DNA from: Elusimicrobiota bacterium
Lineage (GTDB): Bacteria; Elusimicrobiota; Elusimicrobia; UBA1565
Direction: 5' to 3'
Assembly (NCBI GenBank): GCA_016196755.1
Contig: JACPXC010000062.1
Span: 109,043-164,642 of the forward strand
Length of the DNA stretch: 55,600 nt
Part shown: piece by piece, positions 45,038 through 55,600 of the stretch
Layout of the letters: each line of letters opens with the position of its first letter
Position numbering within the stretch: position 1 is the stretch's first letter
Notes under the pieces: model-generated
Seen by the model: the letters and a program-made list of their open reading frames with translations, nothing else
The model's database searches: none
Told to the model about the DNA's origin: nothing
Made by a program: the position numbers and the translations under genes

Positions 45038-46080
45038 GCGATGAGGCGCTGATGCGCCGGACCCTGGCCCTCGCCGCGCGCGGCCGCGCGGTCAGCCCGA
45101 ACCCTATGGTCGGCTGCGTCCTCGTAAAGGGCGGCCGGGTGATCGCCTCCGACTTCCACCGCCGGGCCGGCGGCCCTCACGCCGAGTCGCGCGTCCTGGC
45201 CCGGGCCGGAGCCCGCGCGCGCGGCGCCACGGCCTACGTCAACCTCGAGCCCTGCGCGCCCTACCGCGGCAAGCGCACGCCGTCCTGCGCCGAGGCGCTG
45301 GCCCGCGCCGGCGTGCGCCGCGTCGTCGCGGCGATGCCCGACCCCAACCCCGCGGTGCGCGGACGCGGCTTCGCCCTCCTGCGCCGCGCCGGCGTGCGGG
45401 TCTCCTCCGGGCTCCTATCGGCCGAGGCGCGCGCGCTCAACCGCCCCTTCGAGGTCTACGCCCGCGAGGGGCGCCCTTGGGTCACCCTCAAGGCCGCCGC
45501 CACGCTCGACGGCCGCATGAGCGACGGCGCCGGCCGCTCGCGCTGGATCACCTCGGCCCCCGCGCGCGCGCTGTCCCGCCGCTGGCGCGGCGAGCACGAC
45601 GCCGTCCTGGTCGGCTCGGGGACCGTCCTGGCCGACGACCCGCGCCTCTCGGCCCCCGGCGGCCGCACGCTCAAGGTCGTCCTCGACGGCCGCGGGAGGG
45701 TCTCTCCCCGCGCCCGGCTCTTCAAGACCCCCGGCCCCGTCCTCCTCGTCTCGGCGCGCCGGCCGCGGACGCTTCCCCGCGGCGCCGAATGCCTGACCCT
45801 GGCGGACCGCTCGCCGCGCTCGCTTCTGCGCGCGCTGGCCAAGCGCGGCGTCGGCCGCCTCTTCGTCGAAGGCGGCAGCGCGGTCCACTCCGCCTTCCTC
45901 GACGCGGGCTTAGTCGACGAGGTCCGGCTCTTCCTCGCCCCGCGCCTGGTGGGCGGGCGCGCGGCCCCCACGTTCTACGAAGGCCGCGGGCGGACGCTTC
46001 CCCGGGCGCTGACGCTGGAGACCCCGGCCGTCCGGCGCGTCGGGACCGACCTCTTGGTCTCCGGGCTGGTGAAGCGCTGA
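45034..46080 (+). CDS. ribD: Bifunctional riboflavin deaminase/reductase
   Basis: 348 residues. The N-terminal deaminase has zinc ligands His49 in PHAESRV, Cys74 in LEPCAPYRG and Cys85 in TPSCAEAL; the spacing between the two Cys is two residues longer than in the usual HHGRTPPC form. MPDPNPAVRGRGFALL follows. The reductase half starts at about residue 145 with RPWVTLKAAATLDGRMSDG, IGSGTVLADDP-like VLVGSGTVLADDPRLS and LFVEGGSAVHSAFLD. It performs steps two and three of riboflavin synthesis from the GTP product. Start GTG at 45034. Confidence 0.95.
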   Translation: MSDEALMRRTLALAARGRAVSPNPMVGCVLVKGGRVIASDFHRRAGGPHAESRVLARAGARARGATAYVNLEPCAPYRGKRTPSCAEALARAGVRRVVAAMPDPNPAVRGRGFALLRRAGVRVSSGLLSAEARALNRPFEVYAREGRPWVTLKAAATLDGRMSDGAGRSRWITSAPARALSRRWRGEHDAVLVGSGTVLADDPRLSAPGGRTLKVVLDGRGRVSPRARLFKTPGPVLLVSARRPRTLPRGAECLTLADRSPRSLLRALAKRGVGRLFVEGGSAVHSAFLDAGLVDEVRLFLAPRLVGGRAAPTFYEGRGRTLPRALTLETPAVRRVGTDLLVSGLVKR

Positions 46081-46664
46081 TGTTCACCGGCATCGTCGCC
46101 AAGACCGGGACCGTGGCCGCCAACGCGGGGCGCGCCCTGCGCGTCTCGGCCCGCCTCGGACGCCTGCGCCGGGGCGACAGCGTGGCCGTCAACGGCGTCT
46201 GCCTCACCGTGACCAGGATCGCCGGCGCCGTCATGAGCTTCGACGTCGGCCCGGATACGCGTCGCTTGAGCAACCTCGAGGGCCTGCGCACCGGGGACCG
46301 CGTCAACCTGGAACTCCCCCTGCGCATGGGCGACCCGCTGGGCGGACACATGGTCAGCGGCCACGTCGAGGCCGCCGCCCCCATCCTCGAGAAGGCGGCC
46401 CTGCCGGACGGTTTCGTGCGCCTGCGCACGGCCCTGCCCGCCGAGCTGGCACCCTGCGTCGCCCCCAAGGGGTCGGTGACCCTCGACGGCGTCAGCCTGA
46501 CCGTGACCCGCGTCGGCCGCGGCTGGTTCGAATGCATGCTGATTCCCGAGACTCTAGAGCGCACCACGCTGGGGCGAAAAGGGCCGGGGGCTAGGATCAA
46601 CCTCGAGACCGACCTCGTCGCCCGCCACGTCCTGCGCGTCCTGGCGACCCGGCGGCGGAAATGA
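46080..46664 (+). CDS. ribE: Riboflavin synthase, alpha subunit type
   Basis: 194 residues. MFTGIVAKTGTV at the N-terminus and two homologous halves with GDSVAVNGVCLTVTRI and GSVTLDGVSLTVTRVG. SGHVEAAA in the middle is the active-site segment. The enzyme joins two lumazine molecules to give riboflavin. The start ATG overlaps the ribD stop by one base, and the ribBA start overlaps its own stop. Confidence 0.95.
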   Translation: MFTGIVAKTGTVAANAGRALRVSARLGRLRRGDSVAVNGVCLTVTRIAGAVMSFDVGPDTRRLSNLEGLRTGDRVNLELPLRMGDPLGGHMVSGHVEAAAPILEKAALPDGFVRLRTALPAELAPCVAPKGSVTLDGVSLTVTRVGRGWFECMLIPETLERTTLGRKGPGARINLETDLVARHVLRVLATRRRK

Positions 46665-47905
46665 CTTTTGACGGCATCGAGGCCGCGGTCCGCGACATCC
46701 GCCGCGGGCGCATGGTCGTCGTCGTCGACGACCCCAACCGCGAGAACGAGGGAGACCTCGTGATGGCGGCCGGGAAGGTCACCCCCGAGGCCGTCAACTT
46801 CATGGTCAAGCACGGCCGCGGCCTGGTCTGCGTGCCGATGGAGGCCCCGGCCCTCGACCGCCTGGGCCTCGAGCCCATGGTCCAGGCCGGCACCGGCCCC
46901 GGCCGCGACACCGCCTTCACGGTCAGCGTCGACGCCCGGCGCGGCACGACGACCGGCATCTCGGCCAAGGACCGCGCGGTCACGGTGAAGCGCCTGATCG
47001 CCGCCGCCTCGCGCCCCGAGGACTTCATCCGCCCCGGCCACGTATTCCCCCTGCGCGCGAAGGAAGGCGGCGTGCTGGTGCGCGCCGGGCACACCGAGGC
47101 CGCCGTCGACCTGGCCCGGCTGGCCGGCCTGGCCCCGGCCGGCGTCATCTGCGAGATCCTCAACGCCGACGGCACGATGGCGAGGGTCCCCCAGCTTCTG
47201 CGCTTTGCGCGCAAGCACGGCCTACGCATCGTCACCATCCAGGCTCTCATCGAGCACCGCCGCGCCAAGGAGAAGCTAGTCAAGCGCCTGGTCGCCGCCG
47301 CCCTGCCCACCGACTACGGGGAGTTCGAGATCGCCGTCTACCAGGAGACGCTGACCGGCAAACAGCACCTGGCCCTGGTCAAGGGCCCGGTCGACGGCGC
47401 CAAGGACGTGCTGGTGCGCGTGCACTCCTCCTGCATCACCGGGGACACCCTCTTCAGCCTGCGCTGCGACTGCGGGGCCCAACTCGAGGCGGCGCTCAAG
47501 GCCGTGGCCAAAGAAGGCCGCGGCGTCGTCCTCTACCTCTCCCAGGAGGGCCGCGGGATCGGCCTGGTCAACAAGATCGCCTCCTACAAGCTCCAGGACC
47601 AGGGCCTCGACACCGTCGAGGCCAACAGGGCCTTGGGATTCAAGGCCGACCTGCGCGAGTACGGCATCGGCGCGCAGATCTTGGCCGACCTCGGTCTGAC
47701 GACCATACGCCTGCTGACCAACAACCCGCGCAAGATCGTCGGCCTGGGGGCCTTCGGCCTGCGCGTCTCGGGGCGCGTGCCCCTGCAGACCCCGCCCAAC
47801 GCGCACAACGCGCGCTACTTCCGCACCAAACGGCGCAAGCTCGGCCACATGCTCGACCTGGCCCCGCTCGACGCCCTCCGCAACCATCCGAGCCTGGGGA
47901 CCTGA
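46661..47905 (+). CDS. ribBA: Bifunctional DHBP synthase / GTP cyclohydrolase II
   Basis: 414 residues. The N-terminal DHBP synthase (about 1-200) has VVDDPNRENEGDLVMAA, FMVKHGRGLVCVPME, TVSVDARRGTTTGIS and RPGHVFPL with the catalytic acidic residues. The C-terminal GTP cyclohydrolase II has the zinc ligands in CITGDTLFSLRCDCGAQLEA and RGIGLVNKIASYKLQ. The two activities supply both precursors of riboflavin from ribulose 5-phosphate and GTP. Coupled by ATGA and TGATG overlaps to ribE and ribH. Confidence 0.96.
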   Translation: MTFDGIEAAVRDIRRGRMVVVVDDPNRENEGDLVMAAGKVTPEAVNFMVKHGRGLVCVPMEAPALDRLGLEPMVQAGTGPGRDTAFTVSVDARRGTTTGISAKDRAVTVKRLIAAASRPEDFIRPGHVFPLRAKEGGVLVRAGHTEAAVDLARLAGLAPAGVICEILNADGTMARVPQLLRFARKHGLRIVTIQALIEHRRAKEKLVKRLVAAALPTDYGEFEIAVYQETLTGKQHLALVKGPVDGAKDVLVRVHSSCITGDTLFSLRCDCGAQLEAALKAVAKEGRGVVLYLSQEGRGIGLVNKIASYKLQDQGLDTVEANRALGFKADLREYGIGAQILADLGLTTIRLLTNNPRKIVGLGAFGLRVSGRVPLQTPPNAHNARYFRTKRRKLGHMLDLAPLDALRNHPSLGT

Positions 47906-48338
47906 TGAAGCGCCGAACCCGGATCGCCGTCGCCGCCTCGCGGTTCAACGAGGAAGTCACCGCGCGCCTGCTGGCCAGCTGCATCCGGACGCTGGCTCGC
48001 GGCGGCGTGGCCGCCGCGGACATCGAGGTCGTGCGCGTCCCCGGCGGCTTCGAGCTGCCCTGGGCCGCCGCACGCCTGGCCAAGGGCCGGCGCTTCGACG
48101 CCGTCATCGCCCTAGGCTGCGTCCTCAAGGGCTCCACACCGCAGAACGACCACATCTCCAGCGCCACCGTCTTCCACCTCCAGCGCATCGCCGTCGAGAC
48201 CGGGGTGCCCGTCATCCTCGGCGTCATCACGCCGAACACCTGGGCCCAGGCCCTGGCCCGCACCAAGGGCGCGCTCGACCGCGGCAAGGAAGCCGCCGAG
48301 GCCGCCCTCGAAGTCGTCGCGCTAGCAGGGAGGCTCTG

Positions 48339-48339
<1 letters not shown>
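47905..48339 (+). CDS. ribH: 6,7-dimethyl-8-ribityllumazine synthase
   Basis: 144 residues. ASRFNEEVTARLLASC, VRVPGGFELPWAAARLA, ALGCVLKGSTPQNDHISSAT and GVPVILGVITPNTWAQALART are the family motifs. In most family members the motif after RG reads T-x-H-Y/F-D-Y with a catalytic His; here it is TPQNDHIS, with the His two positions shifted. It catalyses lumazine formation from the two precursors made by RibBA and RibD. Forms large capsids in many species. Confidence 0.92.
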
Positions 48340-52781
<4,442 letters not shown>

Positions 52782-52792
52782 CACGCGTCTGT

Positions 52793-52798
52793 TAAACT
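52793..52798 (+). promoter_or_regulatory. Candidate -10 (TAAACT) before the second GYF-like gene
   Basis: TAAACT ends nine bases before the ATG at 52808; AAAGAG in the spacer may be a weak ribosome-binding site. Probably an independent promoter after the purH stop. Confidence 0.4.
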
Positions 52799-52807
52799 GA
52801 AAGAGCC

Positions 52808-53647
52808 ATGAAATACTGGCTTTTCGAGGACGAGGCCCTGCACGGTCCGTTCTCCCCAGGCGAGCTCAAGGAACGCCCGCGCTTCGCGCGCGGGACGCTG
52901 GTACATCCCGAGGAGCGCTTCGACCCGGCCGAGGAACGCTGGATCCAGGCCGGAGACATCCCGCAGTTGGCCCTCGTCCTGGCCGCCAAGGAGCGGCAGG
53001 CCTCCGAGGGCCGCTTCATCGCTCCAGAACCGACCGTGCGCGACCTGCCGGTCCTGGGCGCCATCCTCGAGGGGAGCGAGAAGCTAGAGGAAGCCTTGGT
53101 CTCGCTGCGCGCCCAGTTCCGTGCCGTCGAGGACGCGATGGACGGGCTGCGCGCCGACAGCCGGGCCCGGGAGGGCAAGACCGACGCTTTCAGCGCCGCG
53201 GTCGCCGCGCTGGAAGCGCGCTTCACAGGGTTCGCCGCCAGCGCCGACGCCCTGCGGCGCGAGTCCGCGGAGCTGGCGCGGGAACGAGCCAACGCCCTCG
53301 CGGAGCGTTCCGGCGCCCAAGAGCGCGCCTCAGGCTTCGAGACGGCCTTGGCGGCGCTCAAGGGCGCCTGCGAAGGCCGGCTTGCCGCGCTCGAGGCCGA
53401 GGCATCCGGGCTCAAACTCGGGCTGGCGGAAGCGGCGGTCCAGAGGACCGCGCTGGGCGCGCGATTGGCCGCCGCCGAGGCGGCCTCCGACGCCTTGAGG
53501 GACGAGTTGGCCGCCTTCAAGGACGCCGAGCGCGAACGCTGGAGCCTGGGCAGGTTCTGGTTGACACCGCGCCGGCTCCTCCTGCTCTCGGCCCTCGCCG
53601 TGCTCCTAGCTACGTTAGGAGCTCTGTTGCTGAGCCGTGCTCTCTAG
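52808..53647 (+). CDS. Tail-anchored coiled-coil protein with N-terminal GYF_2-like domain
   Basis: 279 residues. The N-terminal 55 residues (MKYWLFEDEALHGPFSPGEL, then GTLVHPEERFDPAEERWIQAGD) follow the W...GP...L...W pattern of GYF_2 domains, like the protein at 31099. From about 70 to 235 the sequence is one long Ala/Glu/Arg/Leu-rich helix (SLRAQFRAVEDAMDGLRADS, AALEARFTGFAASADALRRE, EAAVQRTALGARLAAAEAAS), likely coiled coil. The C-terminus is a single membrane helix (LLLLSALAVLLATLGALLLS), making it tail-anchored with the domain inside the cell. Function is unknown. The stop overlaps the convergent capsule gene by 33 bases. Confidence 0.75.
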   Translation: MKYWLFEDEALHGPFSPGELKERPRFARGTLVHPEERFDPAEERWIQAGDIPQLALVLAAKERQASEGRFIAPEPTVRDLPVLGAILEGSEKLEEALVSLRAQFRAVEDAMDGLRADSRAREGKTDAFSAAVAALEARFTGFAASADALRRESAELARERANALAERSGAQERASGFETALAALKGACEGRLAALEAEASGLKLGLAEAAVQRTALGARLAAAEAASDALRDELAAFKDAERERWSLGRFWLTPRRLLLLSALAVLLATLGALLLSRAL

Positions 53648-55561
53648 GACCGAGGCCGGCAGGAACGTAGGGATCATCTGGCGGAGGCGCGCGATGAGGG
53701 TCCGCTCGTCGCCCTCCTGGCAGAGCGACTCCAGCTCCTTCGCGTAGGCCTCGAGGACCTCCGGCGCCGCGCCTGCGCTCCTGAGGATCGAGATCTGAGG
53801 GTGCCCAGACTCGACCGAGTCGTCGGTGCTGTCGGACAAGTCCTCCTCCATCTTCTCTCCCGGCCGGATGCCGGTATATTGGATCCGGATGTCCACTTCA
53901 GGCTTGAGCCCGCTGAGCAGAATAAGGTTCTTGGCCATGTCGAGGATCCGGACCGACTCCCCCATCTCGAGCATGAAGACCTCGCCGCCCTCGGACATCG
54001 TGCAGGCCTGCAGTATCAGCTGGACGGCCTCCTCCACCGTCATGAAGTAGCGCTTCATGTCCGGGTGCGTCAGGGTGATCGGGCCGCCCTTCTCGATCTG
54101 CTCCTGGAAGAGCTTGAGCACCGAGCCGGAGGAGCCGAGGACGTTGCCGAACCTGACCGCGAGGAAACGGGTCATCGAGCGCTGCGCGAAGGCCTGGACC
54201 GCCATCTCGGCCGCCCGCTTGGTGGCGCCCATGACGCTCGAGGGGCGCACGGCCTTGTCCGTGGAGATGAGCAGGAAGCACAGCGCCTGATGGCGGTGGG
54301 CCGCCTCGGCCGCATAGTAGGTCGCTAGGAAATTGTTCATGACGGCTTCGTGGACGTTGGTCTCGAGCTGGGGCAGATGCTTGTGCGCCGCCGCGTGAAG
54401 GACCAGTTCTGGCTTGTGTTCGACGAAAACCCTGTCCAGGAGCGATCGATCCTGGGTGCTGCCCAGGACGGGCACGACAGGAACCGTCCCGGCCTTCTCC
54501 TTAAGGGTCCGCTCGGAATAGAACAGCGAGGTGGCGTGGGAGTCGAGCAGGACGACCTTCGCGGGACCGTAGCGCATGACCTGCAGGCAGAGCTCCTGCC
54601 CGATCGTCCCTCCCGCGCCGGTCACGAGCACGCTCTTCCCCGAGATGAACCGGGCGATCTTCGGCTCGTCGAGCCTGACCTCTTCCCGGCCGAGGAGGTC
54701 CGCCGGGCGCACCTTGCGCAGGACGATCTTCTCGCCGGGGTTGCGGAGCAGCTCGTTGAGAGTCGGGGCTATCTTGAGCTCGGCCCTGGAGCCGCTGGCG
54801 ATCAAGGCGTCGGCCACCGCGCGGACGATGTCGCCCTTTCGGGCGTTGATCGCTATGATGACCTCGTCGACGGCGAAACGCTTGACGAGCTCGGGCAGCA
54901 TCTTGACGCCGCCGAAGATCGGCACGTCGTGGATGCGGCGGCTCCATTTCGCAGGGTCGTCATCGACGAACCCCGCGATGCTGTGCCCGGAGCCCTGGGT
55001 TTGGAGGGCTTGGCGGAGGATACTCTCCCCCATGTCCCCGGCACCGACGATGAGCGCCGAGTGCTCCGGACGCCTGTCGCCGGGATCTTGAAGGTAGTCC
55101 CGGTTGAAGCGGAAGGCGAACCTTGTGCCGCAGACCCCCAGGAAGATGAACACGTGGGAGATCAGCAGGACGGAGCGCGGATAATCCCCGTGATGGACGA
55201 ATAGGATCAGCGTGCTGGAGACGACCAGGCCGACACTCGACGCGCCGATGATCCTCACGAGGTCCGTGAAGGATGAGTAGCGCCAAATGCCGCTGTAGAG
55301 GCGGAGGTACTTGAAAGGGACCAGATAGCCCGCCACCGCCAGCGGCAGCGAGCTCCACAGGAGCTCGCGGCTGCGGGGATCCACCGAGAACTCGAAGCGC
55401 AGCAGGAAGGCCAGCGAAAAGCCGACCATGATGACAGCGAGGTCCAGGACCAGCAGCGAGATGCGTATTCCGGGCAAACCGACCACCGTTCCGGTGGGAT
55501 TCCGACCACGCGTCCGGACCATTGCGACCACTTGTCGGAGCGTAGCGACGTTGGGCGTCAC
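53615..55561 (-). CDS. CapD/WbpM-type membrane nucleotide-sugar 4,6-dehydratase
   Basis: 648 residues from a GTG at 55559-55561, 39 bases from the window end. Four membrane helices (about 30-150: ISLLVLDLAVIMVGFSLAFL, LWSSLPLAVAGYLVPFKYL, IIGASSVGLVVSSTLILFV, VLLISHVFIFLGVCG) precede a CoA-binding-like domain (ALIVGAGDMGESILRQAL). The catalytic extended SDR domain is at about 300-640: VTGAGGTIGQELCLQV, HAAAHKHLPQLETNV and STDKAVRPSSVMGATKR. The group dehydrates UDP-GlcNAc-type sugars to 4-keto-6-deoxy products for surface glycans. An in-frame ATG follows at residue 14. Regulation not seen; TATGCT lies eight bases before the start. Confidence 0.9.
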   Translation of the reverse strand: MTPNVATLRQVVAMVRTRGRNPTGTVVGLPGIRISLLVLDLAVIMVGFSLAFLLRFEFSVDPRSRELLWSSLPLAVAGYLVPFKYLRLYSGIWRYSSFTDLVRIIGASSVGLVVSSTLILFVHHGDYPRSVLLISHVFIFLGVCGTRFAFRFNRDYLQDPGDRRPEHSALIVGAGDMGESILRQALQTQGSGHSIAGFVDDDPAKWSRRIHDVPIFGGVKMLPELVKRFAVDEVIIAINARKGDIVRAVADALIASGSRAELKIAPTLNELLRNPGEKIVLRKVRPADLLGREEVRLDEPKIARFISGKSVLVTGAGGTIGQELCLQVMRYGPAKVVLLDSHATSLFYSERTLKEKAGTVPVVPVLGSTQDRSLLDRVFVEHKPELVLHAAAHKHLPQLETNVHEAVMNNFLATYYAAEAAHRHQALCFLLISTDKAVRPSSVMGATKRAAEMAVQAFAQRSMTRFLAVRFGNVLGSSGSVLKLFQEQIEKGGPITLTHPDMKRYFMTVEEAVQLILQACTMSEGGEVFMLEMGESVRILDMAKNLILLSGLKPEVDIRIQYTGIRPGEKMEEDLSDSTDDSVESGHPQISILRSAGAAPEVLEAYAKELESLCQEGDERTLIARLRQMIPTFLPASVLESTAQQQSS

Positions 55562-55600
55562 GTCAGTCTAGCATAGGGCCCCGTCGGACCCGCAGCAGGC

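Overview
The window is about 55.6 kb of GC-rich, gene-dense bacterial chromosome. The organism was Gram-negative: there is a TolC-type outer-membrane channel, lipoprotein signals, a SPOR-domain envelope protein and surface-polysaccharide genes. I cannot name the species. The mix of housekeeping genes, many small secreted proteins with Pro/Ala-rich linkers, and GYF-like domains would fit an uncultured lineage such as Elusimicrobiota, but that is a low-confidence guess. No tRNA, rRNA, CRISPR array or prophage was seen. No stretch longer than 300 bases lacks a gene.

Layout. 1-1683 (minus): a TPR secretory protein cut by the window edge, and rdgB. 1741-7362 (plus): BON lipoprotein, TolC, membrane-fusion protein, MacB-type ABC ATPase and permease, mutY; a tripartite export operon ending in a DNA-repair gene. 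7431-12958: a glycogen-synthase-like enzyme with a signal peptide, a DUF2914 membrane protein, two secreted unknowns (one with HELTH), and a small membrane protein. 12959-13730: a repeat-rich island with a 31-bp perfect inverted repeat, several hairpins and an IS630-type helix-turn-helix gene without a catalytic domain. 13731-21107 (minus): a six-gene operon with a KamA-family aminomutase, a two-subunit CoA-transferase, two class III aminotransferases and an aldehyde dehydrogenase, which reads as a lysine-degradation route. 21178-23493: a receiver/metallo-beta-lactamase fusion, a tiny lipoprotein and an LCCL-domain protein. 23684-33687: valS, amidase, phoH, hemW, era, a GYF-like membrane protein and recQ. 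33755-35414: an accessory patch with a DUF4143-type ATPase and what looks like the C-terminal remnant of a DUF499 ATPase. 35484-42928: SPOR protein and polysaccharide genes. 42957-52781 (plus): two zinc dehydrogenases coupled to ribD-ribE-ribBA-ribH-nusB, a thioesterase, ligA and a PurH homologue with altered active sites. 52808-55561: a second GYF-like protein and a CapD/WbpM-type dehydratase.

The observations I rate highest are: (1) the lysine operon, whose six enzyme types fit a direct route from beta-lysine through 3-aminoadipate to 3-oxoadipyl-CoA; (2) the PurH homologue with substitutions at catalytic positions of both domains; (3) a 51-base repeat embedded in frame in two unrelated genes, giving the same peptide SEAALPRDSARS; (4) the exported glycogen-synthase-like enzyme; and (5) TANNNT hexamers placed about 5-9 bases before many start codons, which suggests leaderless transcripts.
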